Shown: positions 33,975 through 43,149 of the stretch, piece by piece | Layout of the letters: every line of letters starts with the position of its first letter | How positions within the stretch are numbered: the stretch's first letter is position 1 | Source: JADCCX01 sp031431475 | GTDB lineage: Bacteria > Pseudomonadota > Alphaproteobacteria > Rhizobiales > Beijerinckiaceae | NCBI GenBank assembly: GCA_031431475.1 | Contig: JANPDL010000035.1 | Location: 62,001 to 126,000 of the forward strand | Direction of reading: 5' to 3' | DNA: 64,000 nucleotides | Notes under the pieces: generated by a model | What the model saw: the letters and a program-made list of their open reading frames with translations, nothing else | Database searches by the model: none | What the model was told of the DNA's origin: nothing | Program-made: the position numbers and the translations under genes

Positions 33975-34355
33975 TCAGGTCTTTCTGCCCAGGAATTCCC
34001 GCGCTTTTTCCCAATGATCATCGCGCATGTGTGCACGAATGGCCGCAATGGTTGCGGCAATGACGGCGGCATCATCGGTAAAGCCGACAAGCGGCAGAAG
34101 ATCGGGGATGGCATCGAACGGCATAACGAAATAGGCCAGCGCACCCACGATCAACAGCTTGACACGAGCCGGAGTTCCGGGATCGGACGCGCAGTAGGCC
34201 GCTGCCACGATATCCTCGGCGAAAGGCAGCTTGCGCCCCAATGTCTTGATGCGCGCCCAGAACTCCGCGAGCACACCGGATTCATCGCGGGCCGCACGGC
34301 GCATAGCCTGCATTTCCGACTTGCTGAACCCGGTTCCCGGTTTATCCTTGGACAT
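33975..34355 (-). CDS. YkvA / DUF1232 family membrane protein
   Basis: 126 residues. The DUF1232 core is unmistakable: ALAYFVMPFDAIPDLLPLVGFTDDAAVI, a membrane hairpin with conserved Asp residues, preceded by KLPFAEDIVAAAYCASDP. Function unknown. Its stop abuts the sigma factor's stop (convergent, no gap). Confidence 0.88.
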   Translation of the reverse strand: MSKDKPGTGFSKSEMQAMRRAARDESGVLAEFWARIKTLGRKLPFAEDIVAAAYCASDPGTPARVKLLIVGALAYFVMPFDAIPDLLPLVGFTDDAAVIAATIAAIRAHMRDDHWEKAREFLGRKT

Positions 34356-34445
34356 GCTTTTGTCTCACGAAACGGACGATCGACAATGGATATGGCGGCA
34401 TGTCAGCGGATCGGCAAGATCAGGTGGTGACGGCACGCGCCAATT

Positions 34446-35381
34446 TCAGCGACGGAGGATCCGCCGCAATCCCATCACCACGTGACGCAGTGGCCAGAAA
34501 GGGCCTGCAAGCAGGCGTAAGTGCCTGAGCCTGCCCGGATCGGGCTGGTAACCCGGGACCATATCAAGGAACAAAAGCGCCTTGGACCTGTCGCCAAAGC
34601 GAATCCATTCCGCTGCATGCAGCAGGGCGAGACGACCGTGATAATCCTCTAAGTCCTGCTGCCTTGTTTCGGGAAGCGGTGGTCCCTCTCGCAAGCGGCG
34701 CTTGATCCACAACATGGCGGCATCGGGACCGCTCACGGGCTGTCGGGTCAGATCAGATGCCTCTTGCCGGTAGAGTGCGCCAACCCGCGGTCCCATCGCC
34801 ATCGGCTGGTCGAGGGTCAGCTTCAGCCACAGGGCCAAGTCCTCGCCACGGTTTGCTTCGGTGCTGAAACCACCGACAGCCAGCGCAGCCTCGCGATCCA
34901 CCATGGTCGCGCAGGTCCATACAATCAGCCCGTTGACCCATGACATCGCATAATTCGTGATGATGTCGGATGACCCGGGATCGACTGCCTCGGCACCCGG
35001 TGCGATATCCTTGCCCATCACGCCCAGCCTGTTGGCATAGAGCGGCAAGCCGGGATGCGCCTCAATCAGCTGGCCCAGAGTTTCGAGATGGTTCGGAAGC
35101 CACACATCATCTGCATCAAGAAAAGCCACATGCTGCGTTTTGGCCAGACCCAGACCATGGTTGCGCGCGGCACCGGGACCGGCATTGGTCTGGCGTATCA
35201 AAAGCAGATCGGGACCCGCCATGCCCTCGACTACTCTATCGCCGCCATCCGTGGAGCCATCGTCGATCACGATGGTCTGGGAAGGAGGAACAGATTGACG
35301 CCGGATACTCTGCAAAGCTTCGGCGATATGCTGAGCCTTGTTGTAAAGCGGGATGACGGCGGTGATCGAAATGGCGGTCAT
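34446..35381 (-). CDS. Glycosyltransferase family 2
   Basis: 311 residues. GT-A fold with IPLYNKAQHIAEALQSIRRQS, IVIDDGSTDGG and FLDADDVWLPNHLETL (the D-x-D metal site). The C-terminal part is helical with no membrane span, so probably a soluble or peripheral transferase in polysaccharide or lipopolysaccharide assembly. Starts four bases inside the pyruvyl-transferase gene. The pair is likely co-translated. Confidence 0.9.
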   Translation of the reverse strand: MTAISITAVIPLYNKAQHIAEALQSIRRQSVPPSQTIVIDDGSTDGGDRVVEGMAGPDLLLIRQTNAGPGAARNHGLGLAKTQHVAFLDADDVWLPNHLETLGQLIEAHPGLPLYANRLGVMGKDIAPGAEAVDPGSSDIITNYAMSWVNGLIVWTCATMVDREAALAVGGFSTEANRGEDLALWLKLTLDQPMAMGPRVGALYRQEASDLTRQPVSGPDAAMLWIKRRLREGPPLPETRQQDLEDYHGRLALLHAAEWIRFGDRSKALLFLDMVPGYQPDPGRLRHLRLLAGPFWPLRHVVMGLRRILRR

Positions 35382-36532
35382 GCCGGATCGCCCAGTGCAT
35401 TGCGGAGCGCGGCGACATTGCGTCTTGCGGAAGTACGCAGGCCTTGCAGGACTGCTTCGGGCACTACCAGCCTCGCTGCTGCTTCAAGATCGCGCACTGC
35501 GTGCTCCGGCGTGGCTCCCGGCGTCTCAAGGCAGGGCATGCCGAAACTCTCGCAGACTGCTTTCACTTTCACGTCGTGGGCGAGGCCCGCGAACGGGATT
35601 CCCGCGACTGCCGCCAGCACATGGCCGTGATAGCGCATCCCGTAATGCGCGCGAGCCCGAGCGATTGATCGGGAGACACCCTCGATCGAACCGGCAAGGG
35701 CCAGCGACTGGACGAGCGAAGGGTGAGCGACCAGCAGGTCGCCTGCGACGTCATCCCAGGCTTCGCGGTCGTCCTTGCCGCCATGTCCCGGCAGTTTGGT
35801 CTCGAAGGCCAGCAAGGTGCAGGTTTCACCACGATCAACTGTCTCGCCAATGACAGCGCGCAAGGCGCTTTTGGCACGTCGGCCCCGCTCATCATTGTGG
35901 CTCGTGATAGAGGGCTGGATGGACAGAATAATACCGCTGCGCCCAGCTAGTACAGCGGCCGGAGCAACAAGCGCATAGACTAGATCGGCGGTCTGCCGGA
36001 GGTTTGCCTTTGGCGCCATATCCCGGCAGATCGCCAGCGATGCTTCATCCCGGACGCAGAAAATATCCGCTCGCCTCAGAATGGCTTTCATCGCGATCCG
36101 GCCTGCGGTCGTGCGCAGCTTGCCAACCCCGGAGCCAATGGCGATGACCTTGAGGCCCATGCGCTTTGCCAGCATTACCGTTGCCGCGATGATCAGCAGC
36201 GAGACTGGCGATGCCGAATCCTGAAAGACCGTGCCGCCGCCGAAGACGAGTGCATCGGATTGTTTAAATGCCTGCCGCAGATCAGCGAAATAAGCCTTGA
36301 GCCTTGCGGGCCGGGAAAGAGCAGCATCGGCTAGACGTGCATTCGCGGGAACTGGAACGAGCTGCGGGTCATTCAGCTCCGGCAACCGCGCCGGATCATG
36401 GCAATGCACGAAAACAGGCGCATCTGGCCTGATGGCACGAATCATCTGCACCGCTGACGTCATCAGCAGATCATCGCCGAGATTGCCCTGGCCATAATAG
36501 CCATAGAGATAAATGCCGTTACGGGTCATCAC
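35378..36532 (-). CDS. Polysaccharide pyruvyl transferase family protein
   Basis: 384 residues. Begins YLYGYYGQGNLGDDLLMTS, the signature of the pyruvyl-transferase/CsaB family, followed by DALVFGGGTVFQDS, a Rossmann second half (IILSIQPSI) and RARAHYGMRYHGHVLAAVAGIPF with conserved Arg, Tyr and His. These enzymes add ketal pyruvate from PEP to a sugar of exopolysaccharide or wall polymer. The overlap with a GT2 gene supports a surface-glycan role. Donor is inferred from family only. Confidence 0.87.
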   Translation of the reverse strand: MMTRNGIYLYGYYGQGNLGDDLLMTSAVQMIRAIRPDAPVFVHCHDPARLPELNDPQLVPVPANARLADAALSRPARLKAYFADLRQAFKQSDALVFGGGTVFQDSASPVSLLIIAATVMLAKRMGLKVIAIGSGVGKLRTTAGRIAMKAILRRADIFCVRDEASLAICRDMAPKANLRQTADLVYALVAPAAVLAGRSGIILSIQPSITSHNDERGRRAKSALRAVIGETVDRGETCTLLAFETKLPGHGGKDDREAWDDVAGDLLVAHPSLVQSLALAGSIEGVSRSIARARAHYGMRYHGHVLAAVAGIPFAGLAHDVKVKAVCESFGMPCLETPGATPEHAVRDLEAAARLVVPEAVLQGLRTSARRNVAALRNALGDPA

Positions 36533-36662
36533 GGCATCCGGCTAGCCCCAAGCTGCAAGGGCTGTCAATCAACGCCGGATTTTGGGGCCGTTGAGCACGG
36601 ATGGTTCTGGCCTTTTGCCTGCAGCTGCGCGACATAAGGATCAGGAACACTGGAGAGACAGC

Positions 36663-37442
36663 ATGACTTTTCGACTGGACGGTCGCCGCGCATTGGTAAT
36701 GGGTGCCACACGTGGCATCGGCTACGGCATCGCTAAGGCTTTCGTTGATGCAGGCGCAGCTGTGGCTATCACAGGCCGCAAGCCGGAGGATGCGGGTGAT
36801 GCGGCGGCCAGCCTCGGCAAGGCCGCCGTCGGGTTTGCACTCGATACGGGTGATCTTGGCCAGATCGACAGCGTCCATGCAGGGGCCGAACTGGCTTTGG
36901 GCGGCGGCATCGATATCCTTGTACTCAACAGCGGCGGTCCGCCGCCCGGCTCCGCCATGGGCGTCTCGTCCGAGATGTGGCAGCAGCACTGGACCATGAT
37001 GTTCGTCGGCCTCGTACGCATGGCGGATAAAACCTTGCCAGGCATGATCGAGCGCAAGTTCGGTCGCATCCTGTCTGTTGTGTCTTCTGGCGTTATACAG
37101 CCTATCCCCAATCTCGGCATGTCGAACGCCATCCGCCCCGCTATCATCGGCTGGGGCAAGAGCGTCGCCAATGAAGTGGCGAAACATGGCATCACCGTGA
37201 ATGCCATCGCGCCGGGCCGTATCCAGACCGACCGGGTCGACCAGATCGACAAGGGTGCTGCCAGCCGCATGGGCAAAACGCAGGATCAGGTCCGCGCCGA
37301 TGCCATGGGCCGCATTCCGGCAGGGCGTTACGGCACGCCTGAGGAATTTGCCGCCGCAGCGCTTTTCCTGGCCAGCAACGAATCGTCGTTCACGACCGGC
37401 TCCGTGCTGCGCGTGGACGGCGGCCAGATTTCAAGCATCTAA
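36663..37442 (+). CDS. SDR-family oxidoreductase (3-oxoacyl reductase-like)
   Basis: 259 residues from ATG 36663, preceded by GGAGAGACAGC. Nucleotide-binding motif LVMGATRGIGYGIAKAF and Rossmann pattern are clear, with LNSGGPPPG in place of NNAG. The active-site region differs from classical SDRs: the Y-x3-K tetrad is not obvious, and SSGVIQPIPNLGMSNAIRPAI occupies the place, the form seen in the 'GGPPPG' subgroup of SDRs. Then VNAIAPGRIQTDR and VDGGQISSI. Substrate unknown. The CoxG-like gene follows 30 bases on. Confidence 0.88.
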   Translation: MTFRLDGRRALVMGATRGIGYGIAKAFVDAGAAVAITGRKPEDAGDAAASLGKAAVGFALDTGDLGQIDSVHAGAELALGGGIDILVLNSGGPPPGSAMGVSSEMWQQHWTMMFVGLVRMADKTLPGMIERKFGRILSVVSSGVIQPIPNLGMSNAIRPAIIGWGKSVANEVAKHGITVNAIAPGRIQTDRVDQIDKGAASRMGKTQDQVRADAMGRIPAGRYGTPEEFAAAALFLASNESSFTTGSVLRVDGGQISSI

Positions 37443-37472
37443 CGGTAACGACAGCAGATTGGGGACTATGCG

Positions 37473-37931
37473 ATGGCACTGACAATGACGGGTGAGGTTG
37501 ATCTTACGGCACCACAACTGGTGGTCTGGGAGAAGCTGAATGATCCGGATGTGCTGAAGGCCTGCATTCCGGGCTGCGAAAGTCTCGAAAAAACCGCTGA
37601 GAACGAATTGCAGGCGGTGGCGAAAATCAAGATCGGGCCTGTTTCCGCCACCTTCAAGGGAAAGGTTGAATTGACCGATATCAATCCGCCACATGGTTAC
37701 ACGATCTCGGGAGAGGGGCAGGGGGGAATCGCCGGTTTCGCCAAGGGCGCAGCCAAAGTGAATCTTGTGCCAATCGATGGTGGCACGCGCATGACCTATG
37801 CGGTCGAAGCGCAGGTCGGCGGCAAGATTGCCCAGCTCGGAGCAAGATTGATCGACGGTGTCGCCAAGCGAATGGCAGATCAATTTTTCGAGCGTTTTGC
37901 GGAAAAAGTCAATGAAAACAAGCTGGTTTGA
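37473..37931 (+). CDS. CoxG-like SRPBCC protein (CO dehydrogenase subunit G family)
   Basis: 152 residues. START-like fold with MTGEVDLTAPQLVVWEKLNDPDVLKACIPGCESLEK, the classic CoxG N-terminus, then KIGPVSATFKGKVEL and GEGQGGIAGFAKGAAKVNL. The end VAKRMADQFFERF is also typical. CoxG attaches CO dehydrogenase to the membrane in carboxydotrophs, but many relatives serve other molybdenum hydroxylases. No molybdenum hydroxylase is in the window. Confidence 0.9.
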   Translation: MALTMTGEVDLTAPQLVVWEKLNDPDVLKACIPGCESLEKTAENELQAVAKIKIGPVSATFKGKVELTDINPPHGYTISGEGQGGIAGFAKGAAKVNLVPIDGGTRMTYAVEAQVGGKIAQLGARLIDGVAKRMADQFFERFAEKVNENKLV

Positions 37932-38039
37932 GCAATCAGTCTGGTGTTGTCGGAGCGGTTTGATTAAGGGTTTCTGCCAGGACCATTCACATATTATACA
38001 TCTGGAAAATGGTCTTCCGCGCCTCGCTGGAGGGGCGCC

Positions 38040-39167
38040 ATGCAGACATTGAAAACAGACATCAGCGCGATGGAAGCGATAGCGGCTTTCGAACGATGCG
38101 CGAAGGTGAATCCGAGGCGCGTAGCGGTTCACGAAGCCGTCGGACAAAGGCTTGCCGAGAATATCGTGATCCGGCGCCCACTGCCAACCAGGCCGCTCGC
38201 ATCGCGGGACGGCTGGGCGATTGCGGCGGCGGAAACGGTGGATGCAACCAGCCGAAAACCTCGGCTCCTTGCTACAGATCCTCAACTGATCGACTGCTGT
38301 CGGCCGCTGCCCGACGGGTTTGATGCGGTAGCTCCGCTGGAAGCCGTGATGCCGCGCGGCAAGGGCAGTTACATTCGCAAAGCGCTGCAGGCGGGTGAAG
38401 GCGTCATACCGATTCACAGCGAGATCATGGATGGCGTAATCCTTGTCAAAGCCGGGGAGCGCTTGACGCTTGCGGCGGCCACAGCGGCCGCGCATTGCGG
38501 AATCCTGGATGTCATGATCCGGCGTCCGGTGATCGATGTCATCTTCAATTCGGCCGATCAGGCCCGTCCTGACAGCCCGACAGCCCGCATGTCGCTTGCT
38601 GCAATACGCTCGTCAGGGGCGGAGATCGGCTCCGTCCAGTACACCCATGGCGAAACAGCTGATCTGGCGCGGGCGCTGCTCGACAGTTCGGCTGATGTGA
38701 TCTGCACGATTGGCGGATCGGGCACCGGTCCTGGGGATACGACCCTGCTGGCAATCGCCGAAGTGGGAGAAGTGATTTTTCATGGCGTGCGGGTCCGGCC
38801 CGGAGGCAGCTTCGGCTTTGGCATCGTGGGGGGCCGCCCTGTTTTTGTCTCACCCGGCGGGTTGCTCGACATGGTCGCAGTCAACATCGTATTCTCGCCG
38901 CCTTTCGCCAGACGGCTGGTTGGCCGGTCATTTCATTCCGGCATTCTCAAGGAAGGAAAGCTCGCCGATAGCCTTCCGGGCACTGATCGCAACAGCCGGC
39001 TGTTCTTCGCCACAATCGAGGCAGACAGGCTGGTGCCATTTGTCATGGATTTTCCGGGTCCGGTGGAACTGGCGAGGGCACAGGCCGCGATCTTCGTCCC
39101 TGAAGGATCGCGCCATCGTCGCAAGGGCGAGATGGTCCAGTATATTCTTCTGGGGTCGTCGATCTGA
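38040..39167 (+). CDS. MoeA-like molybdopterin-binding protein, divergent
   Basis: 375 residues from ATG 38040, preceded by GGAGGGG. Residues about 15-60 follow MoeA domain I (VAVHEAVGQRLAENI, LPTRPLASRDGWAI). The central third is the molybdopterin-binding fold with GGSGTGPGD, close to MoeA's GGVSxGxxD, and SPGGLLDMVAVNI in place of PGNPVSA. MoeA inserts molybdate into molybdopterin. Such divergent copies often sit next to molybdenum hydroxylase genes, and here one follows the CoxG-like gene. Likely cofactor handling for a specific enzyme encoded elsewhere; activity is uncertain because key loop residues differ. Confidence 0.75.
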   Translation: MQTLKTDISAMEAIAAFERCAKVNPRRVAVHEAVGQRLAENIVIRRPLPTRPLASRDGWAIAAAETVDATSRKPRLLATDPQLIDCCRPLPDGFDAVAPLEAVMPRGKGSYIRKALQAGEGVIPIHSEIMDGVILVKAGERLTLAAATAAAHCGILDVMIRRPVIDVIFNSADQARPDSPTARMSLAAIRSSGAEIGSVQYTHGETADLARALLDSSADVICTIGGSGTGPGDTTLLAIAEVGEVIFHGVRVRPGGSFGFGIVGGRPVFVSPGGLLDMVAVNIVFSPPFARRLVGRSFHSGILKEGKLADSLPGTDRNSRLFFATIEADRLVPFVMDFPGPVELARAQAAIFVPEGSRHRRKGEMVQYILLGSSI

Positions 39168-39239
39168 GGCGTTAGCGATTGACCCGTTGGTGCCAGCGTC
39201 TAAGGGAGTGATCTTCCATGGCACTGGCAAAGGACGACA

Positions 39240-40352
39240 ATGGTCTCGCGTGAGAATGTGATCGCGGCTCTGGCGGGCATCCCCGGACCTGATGGCAAAA
39301 CACCACTGCCATCAAGCGGAGCCCTGTCGGAGATCGTCATCCATCAGGGCAAGGTCTATTTCTCGATTGCCGTCGATCCGGCCAAGGCCCAGGGCGCGGA
39401 AGCCCTGCGCAAGGCGGCGGAAGATGCGGTCAAGGCTATCCCGGATATCGCCGGAGCGATGGTCACACTGACGGCGGAAAAGCCGAAGGGGAGCGCCGCG
39501 CCAGCACCACCGCAGCCCGGCCCACGTGCGCGGGCCGCCACGGCACAATCCGGTCCGCCGGGCGTCAAACACATCATCGCTGTCGCATCGGGCAAGGGTG
39601 GTGTCGGCAAATCGACCACGGCCTGCAATCTGGCGCTAGGCTTTGCTGCACAGGGCCTGCGTGTCGGCGTGCTGGATGCCGATATCTATGGCCCTTCGAT
39701 GCCCAAGCTCTTCGGCATCAGGGGTAGACCGAAGATCAAGACGGGGCGGACGCTGATCCCGATGGAGGGCTATGGCTGCAAGGTCATGTCCATCGGTTTT
39801 CTCGTGGAAGAGGACACCGCCATGATCTGGCGCGGCCCCATGGTGATCTCGGCGCTGAACCAGATGCTGCGCGAAGTGGACTGGGGCGATCTCGACGTGC
39901 TCGTGGTCGATATGCCGCCCGGAACAGGCGATGCCCAGCTCACCATGAGCCAGTCCGTGCCGCTGGCGGGTGCTGTTATCGTCTCGACACCACAGGATCT
40001 GGCGCTGATCGACGCACGGCGCGGCGTCGCCATGTTCCAGAAGGTCAATGTGCCGATTCTCGGCATCATCGAGAACATGAGCTATTTTCTCTGCCCATCC
40101 TGCGGCACGCGCTCCAACATCTTCGGACATGGCGGTGCGCGGGATGAGGCAACGCGGATTGGGGTGCCATTCCTGGGCGAAATTCCCCTGCACATGGAAA
40201 TCCGCGAGAATGCCGATGGCGGTACGCCTGTCGTGGTTACGGCCCCGGACAGCGGCCATTCAAAGGCGTATCGCGCCATCGCCAGGAGTATCTGGCAGGG
40301 TCTCGAGGCAGGTACAGCCAAACGCGCCGCGCCGCGCATCGTGATCGAGTAA
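39240..40352 (+). CDS. mrp: Mrp/NBP35-type Fe-S cluster carrier ATPase
   Basis: 370 residues. An N-terminal DUF59-like domain (VIAALAGIPGPDGK...) and a Pro/Ala linker precede the ATPase: deviant Walker A ASGKGGVGKSTT, DADIYGPSMPKLFG, VVDMPPGTGDAQLT and STPQDLALIDARRG. The metal-binding C-x2-C pair is in FLCPSCGTRSNIFG. It carries and delivers Fe-S clusters in the cytoplasm. A GNAT gene follows 11 bases on. Confidence 0.94.
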   Translation: MVSRENVIAALAGIPGPDGKTPLPSSGALSEIVIHQGKVYFSIAVDPAKAQGAEALRKAAEDAVKAIPDIAGAMVTLTAEKPKGSAAPAPPQPGPRARAATAQSGPPGVKHIIAVASGKGGVGKSTTACNLALGFAAQGLRVGVLDADIYGPSMPKLFGIRGRPKIKTGRTLIPMEGYGCKVMSIGFLVEEDTAMIWRGPMVISALNQMLREVDWGDLDVLVVDMPPGTGDAQLTMSQSVPLAGAVIVSTPQDLALIDARRGVAMFQKVNVPILGIIENMSYFLCPSCGTRSNIFGHGGARDEATRIGVPFLGEIPLHMEIRENADGGTPVVVTAPDSGHSKAYRAIARSIWQGLEAGTAKRAAPRIVIE

Positions 40353-40363
40353 GGAACGCATTG

Positions 40364-40954
40364 ATGCAACTGCCGAACGGCTATTTCCAGCTCCCGCCGG
40401 GTAAAATGGCGAATGCCGTGACCTGGATGGAACTGAAGGACCTCTCCCGCTCCGCCGAGCCCTGCCCTGAAGGCTTTTCGCTCCGCCAGCTTCGGAAAGC
40501 TGATGCTACCCTCCATCGCAAGCTCTACCGCGATATCGGCGAGCCCTGGCTGTGGAGCGGCCTTCTGATGAAGGGCAAGAGCGAAATGGAGACCTATCTC
40601 GCGGATGCGAAGGTGCTCAGTTTTGCCGTCTTCGAGAACACAAAAGCCATCGGCATGCTCGATCTGGAGACGTCACACGAAGGCGTTGAGATCGTCTATT
40701 TTGGCCTCGCCCCGGCGCATACCGGAATGGGTGCGGGTGGCTGGCTGATGGCGGAGACAATCCGCATTGTGCGAGAGGCCGGTCATTCCCGTCTCTGGCT
40801 CCACACCTGCAACTTCGATCACCCCCGGGCGATATCGTTCTACCAGAAACAGGGGTTCACGATCTACGCGCAGGGTTTCGAGATCATGGATGATCCGCGC
40901 CGCGACGGTCTGCTGCCCAAATCAGCCGCGCCTCATGTGCCAAGGCTCGACTGA
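40364..40954 (+). CDS. GNAT-family N-acetyltransferase
   Basis: 196 residues from ATG 40364 (TTG 40361 also possible), preceded by GTAAGGAACG. The acetyl-CoA pyrophosphate loop is around LAPAHTGMGAGGWLMAETI, with flanking strands VEIVYFGLAP and RLWLHTCNFDHPRAISFYQKQGF typical of GNATs. The N-terminal 60 residues are variable. Acceptor unknown. Eleven bases after mrp, so the two may be co-transcribed. Confidence 0.88.
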   Translation: MQLPNGYFQLPPGKMANAVTWMELKDLSRSAEPCPEGFSLRQLRKADATLHRKLYRDIGEPWLWSGLLMKGKSEMETYLADAKVLSFAVFENTKAIGMLDLETSHEGVEIVYFGLAPAHTGMGAGGWLMAETIRIVREAGHSRLWLHTCNFDHPRAISFYQKQGFTIYAQGFEIMDDPRRDGLLPKSAAPHVPRLD

Positions 40955-40997
40955 GAGAGACTGGACTGAAAGAGGCCGGATTAAGCCCAGGGAAGTT

Positions 40998-41600
40998 TCA
41001 TGCCCACGCGCGCTGCGACAACTTCTTCTCGAAGGCATCGAGCTTCCTGTTTTTCTGCATGGTCAGGCCGATATCATCGAGGCCATTTATCAGGCAATGC
41101 TTGCGGAAGGGGTCGATCTTGAAATTGATCGTGCCGCCATCCGGACCCTGAATCGTCTGGGCCTCCAGATCGACGGACAAGGTGGCGTTGGCACCGCGCT
41201 CGGCATCCTCGAACAGCTTCTCCAGTTCTTCCGGCGTCACCACGATGGGCAGGATGCCATTCTTGAAGCAGTTGTTGTAGAAAATATCGGCGAAACTGGT
41301 GCTGATCACGCAGCGGATACCGAAATCCAGCAGCGCCCAGGGCGCATGCTCCCGGGATGAGCCGCAGCCAAAATTGTCGCCGGCGACCATGATGTTCGCC
41401 TTGCGGTAGGCGGGCTTGTTCAGCACGAAATCCGGGTTTTCCTTGCCTTTGTCGTCGTAGCGCATCTCGGAGAACAGCGCGGAGCCCAGACCGGTGCGCT
41501 TGATGGTCTTCAGATACTGCTTCGGGATGATCATGTCGGTATCGACATTGACCACCTTCAGCGGTGCGGCGACGGATGTGAGCTTGTTGAAGGGCTGCAT
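40998..41600 (-). CDS. leuD: 3-isopropylmalate dehydratase small subunit
   Basis: 200 residues from ATG 41600, with AGGGGAAG upstream; the longer frame to 41849 overlaps the next gene. With LeuC it isomerises 2- to 3-isopropylmalate in leucine synthesis. Family blocks: VDTDMIIPKQYLKTI, NIMVAGDNFGCGSSREHAPWAL and FADIFYNNCFKNGILPI. leuC and leuB are not adjacent in this window. Confidence 0.96.
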   Translation of the reverse strand: MQPFNKLTSVAAPLKVVNVDTDMIIPKQYLKTIKRTGLGSALFSEMRYDDKGKENPDFVLNKPAYRKANIMVAGDNFGCGSSREHAPWALLDFGIRCVISTSFADIFYNNCFKNGILPIVVTPEELEKLFEDAERGANATLSVDLEAQTIQGPDGGTINFKIDPFRKHCLINGLDDIGLTMQKNRKLDAFEKKLSQRAWA

Positions 41601-41712
41601 GGACTTCCCCTGATCCTTGAATTTTCGCTTTGATAACGCATCGCGCCGGGATCGCAACCGATTCACCACGTCCCTTTGCGGAAAATGAAGATTTTCGGCG
41701 TATGCCCGCAGC

Positions 41713-42315
41713 ATGCTTGACGACACCATTCCTCCTGACCTGAAAGCATTCGCCGAGCGCGAATTCATGGGCGAGAGGCTGGTCTGGGCCGCCCGGCCCG
41801 ATGTGAAGATCGCTTTCTGGCTCTCCTTCGGCATCTGGATCTTCGCCATTCCATGGACGGCATTTTCACTGCTCTGGACCAGTATTCCCGTTGCTGCCCT
41901 GTACGAGGCTTATATGGACATCGATATTGGCGCTCCCAAAGGCGCACCAACCCTTGCGATGTGGGCCTTTGCACTCTGGGGAGTGCCCTTCGTGCTTATC
42001 GGCTTTGGCATGCTGCTGGCTCCGTTCTGGGCCTTGAGGAAGGGTGCAACAACGCTCTATGCGCTGACCAACAAGCGCATCGCGATCCTGAGTGGCACCG
42101 GCACCATCTCTGTTGTTTCAATTCGACCCGGGGAGATCATGTCGCTGTCTCGCAAGGAGGGGCCGGACGGGCGCGGCACGTTGATCGTGCATCAGGGCTT
42201 CATGCGCGATTCCGACGGAGACCGACAGGAAAAGACGACCGAATTCGGTGTCATCAATGATGTTCGGCGCATCGAGCACCTTGTGCTGGAGATGAAGAAC
42301 AAGGCCATCGCCTGA
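41713..42315 (+). CDS. Membrane protein with bacterial PH-like domain
   Basis: 200 residues. Two spans (about 33-56, IAFWLSFGIWIFAIPWTAFSLLW, and about 80-107, LAMWAFALWGVPFVLIGFGMLLAPFW) are followed by TTLYALTNKRIAILSG, the usual opening of a bacterial PH domain, and further beta strands to the end. No function known. Divergent from leuD with about 110 bases between. Confidence 0.75.
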   Translation: MLDDTIPPDLKAFAEREFMGERLVWAARPDVKIAFWLSFGIWIFAIPWTAFSLLWTSIPVAALYEAYMDIDIGAPKGAPTLAMWAFALWGVPFVLIGFGMLLAPFWALRKGATTLYALTNKRIAILSGTGTISVVSIRPGEIMSLSRKEGPDGRGTLIVHQGFMRDSDGDRQEKTTEFGVINDVRRIEHLVLEMKNKAIA

Positions 42316-42317
42316 TC

Positions 42318-42740
42318 CTATCCCGCTTCTGCTTCGATCGCCTCCATATCCGCATCGCTCAGGCCAAAGTGATGCCCGATCTCGTGCACCAGCACATGCG
42401 TCACCAGATAGCCCAGCGTCTCGTCATGCTCGGCCCAGTAGTCGAGCATGGGGCGGCGATAGAGCCAGATCATGTTGGGAAACTGCCCAGTCTGGGCTGT
42501 ACCACCGTCCTGCGCCATTCCGATGCCCCGGAACAGGCCGAGCAGATCGAACGGCGTCTCGCATTCCATCTCGTCAAGTGTTTCCTCATCAGGAAAGTCA
42601 TCGACCTTGATGACAACGCCTTCGCAAAGCGTCCGGAAAGCCTCCGGTAGCCTGTCGTAGGCCTGAGCCGCCAGCGCCTCGAAGTCCGCGAGACTGGGCG
42701 CTTTCTGGCTGGCAAGGTTAACAATCGGTTTCACTGGCAC
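42318..42740 (-). CDS. Zincin-like metallopeptidase-fold protein
   Basis: 140 residues. Metal motif HVLVHEIGHHFGLSDADMEAIE contains H-E-x2-H, and the preceding YRRPMLDYWAEHDETLGYLVTHV fits the minimal zincin family found across alphaproteobacteria. No signal peptide. Whether it cleaves peptides is not established for the family. It is convergent with the PH-domain gene (two bases between stops). Confidence 0.84.
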   Translation of the reverse strand: MPVKPIVNLASQKAPSLADFEALAAQAYDRLPEAFRTLCEGVVIKVDDFPDEETLDEMECETPFDLLGLFRGIGMAQDGGTAQTGQFPNMIWLYRRPMLDYWAEHDETLGYLVTHVLVHEIGHHFGLSDADMEAIEAEAG

Positions 42741-42877
42741 GGGCGGGTTCTCTCCGGCATCGTTCGGGCATGAACGAAGATGACCGAAATGTAAGGTTGC
42801 CGTCAGCCGCCGTACAGGGCGACGAGCGTAGTTTCTGTTTCATCAGCCGGGACATGCCCCGGCGAGGAGACAACGAA

Positions 42878-43066
42878 ATGCCGATGTCCATGCTCCAGAG
42901 TGCGAAAGCCTCAGCCTTCGACGCAAACGGTCGCCTACTGGTCTATGCCGCACCCATAGTGACCGGTTTCATTGGTTGCCCTCTTGCGCTCTCGACAGGA
43001 AAACCGATGCGCCGGACAAAATCGCAGCAGCGGAAGAACTGGGCCAAGCGCCGCGCCTATGCCTGA
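42878..43066 (+). CDS. Possible small basic protein
   Basis: 62 residues from ATG 42878, which has GCGAGGAGACAA upstream. Hydrophobic middle (GRLLVYAAPIVTGFIGCPLAL) and a strongly basic end (MRRTKSQQRKNWAKRRAYA). A longer frame to 42770 is open. No family recognised. The 410-base gap between the zincin gene and the next small gene holds nothing better, so it is listed with low confidence. Confidence 0.3.
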   Translation: MPMSMLQSAKASAFDANGRLLVYAAPIVTGFIGCPLALSTGKPMRRTKSQQRKNWAKRRAYA

Positions 43067-43149
43067 GTCCGCGCCGGGCGGGAAAATACCGGCTGCGTGG
43101 AACTTTTGTTGCTCGGTCGACGTTGCTTCATTTCACGAGGATAGAATCC

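Noticed and set aside
37431..38495. 354-codon minus-strand frame
   Set aside because: Lies antisense to the CoxG-like and MoeA-like genes, which both show clear motifs and ribosome sites.
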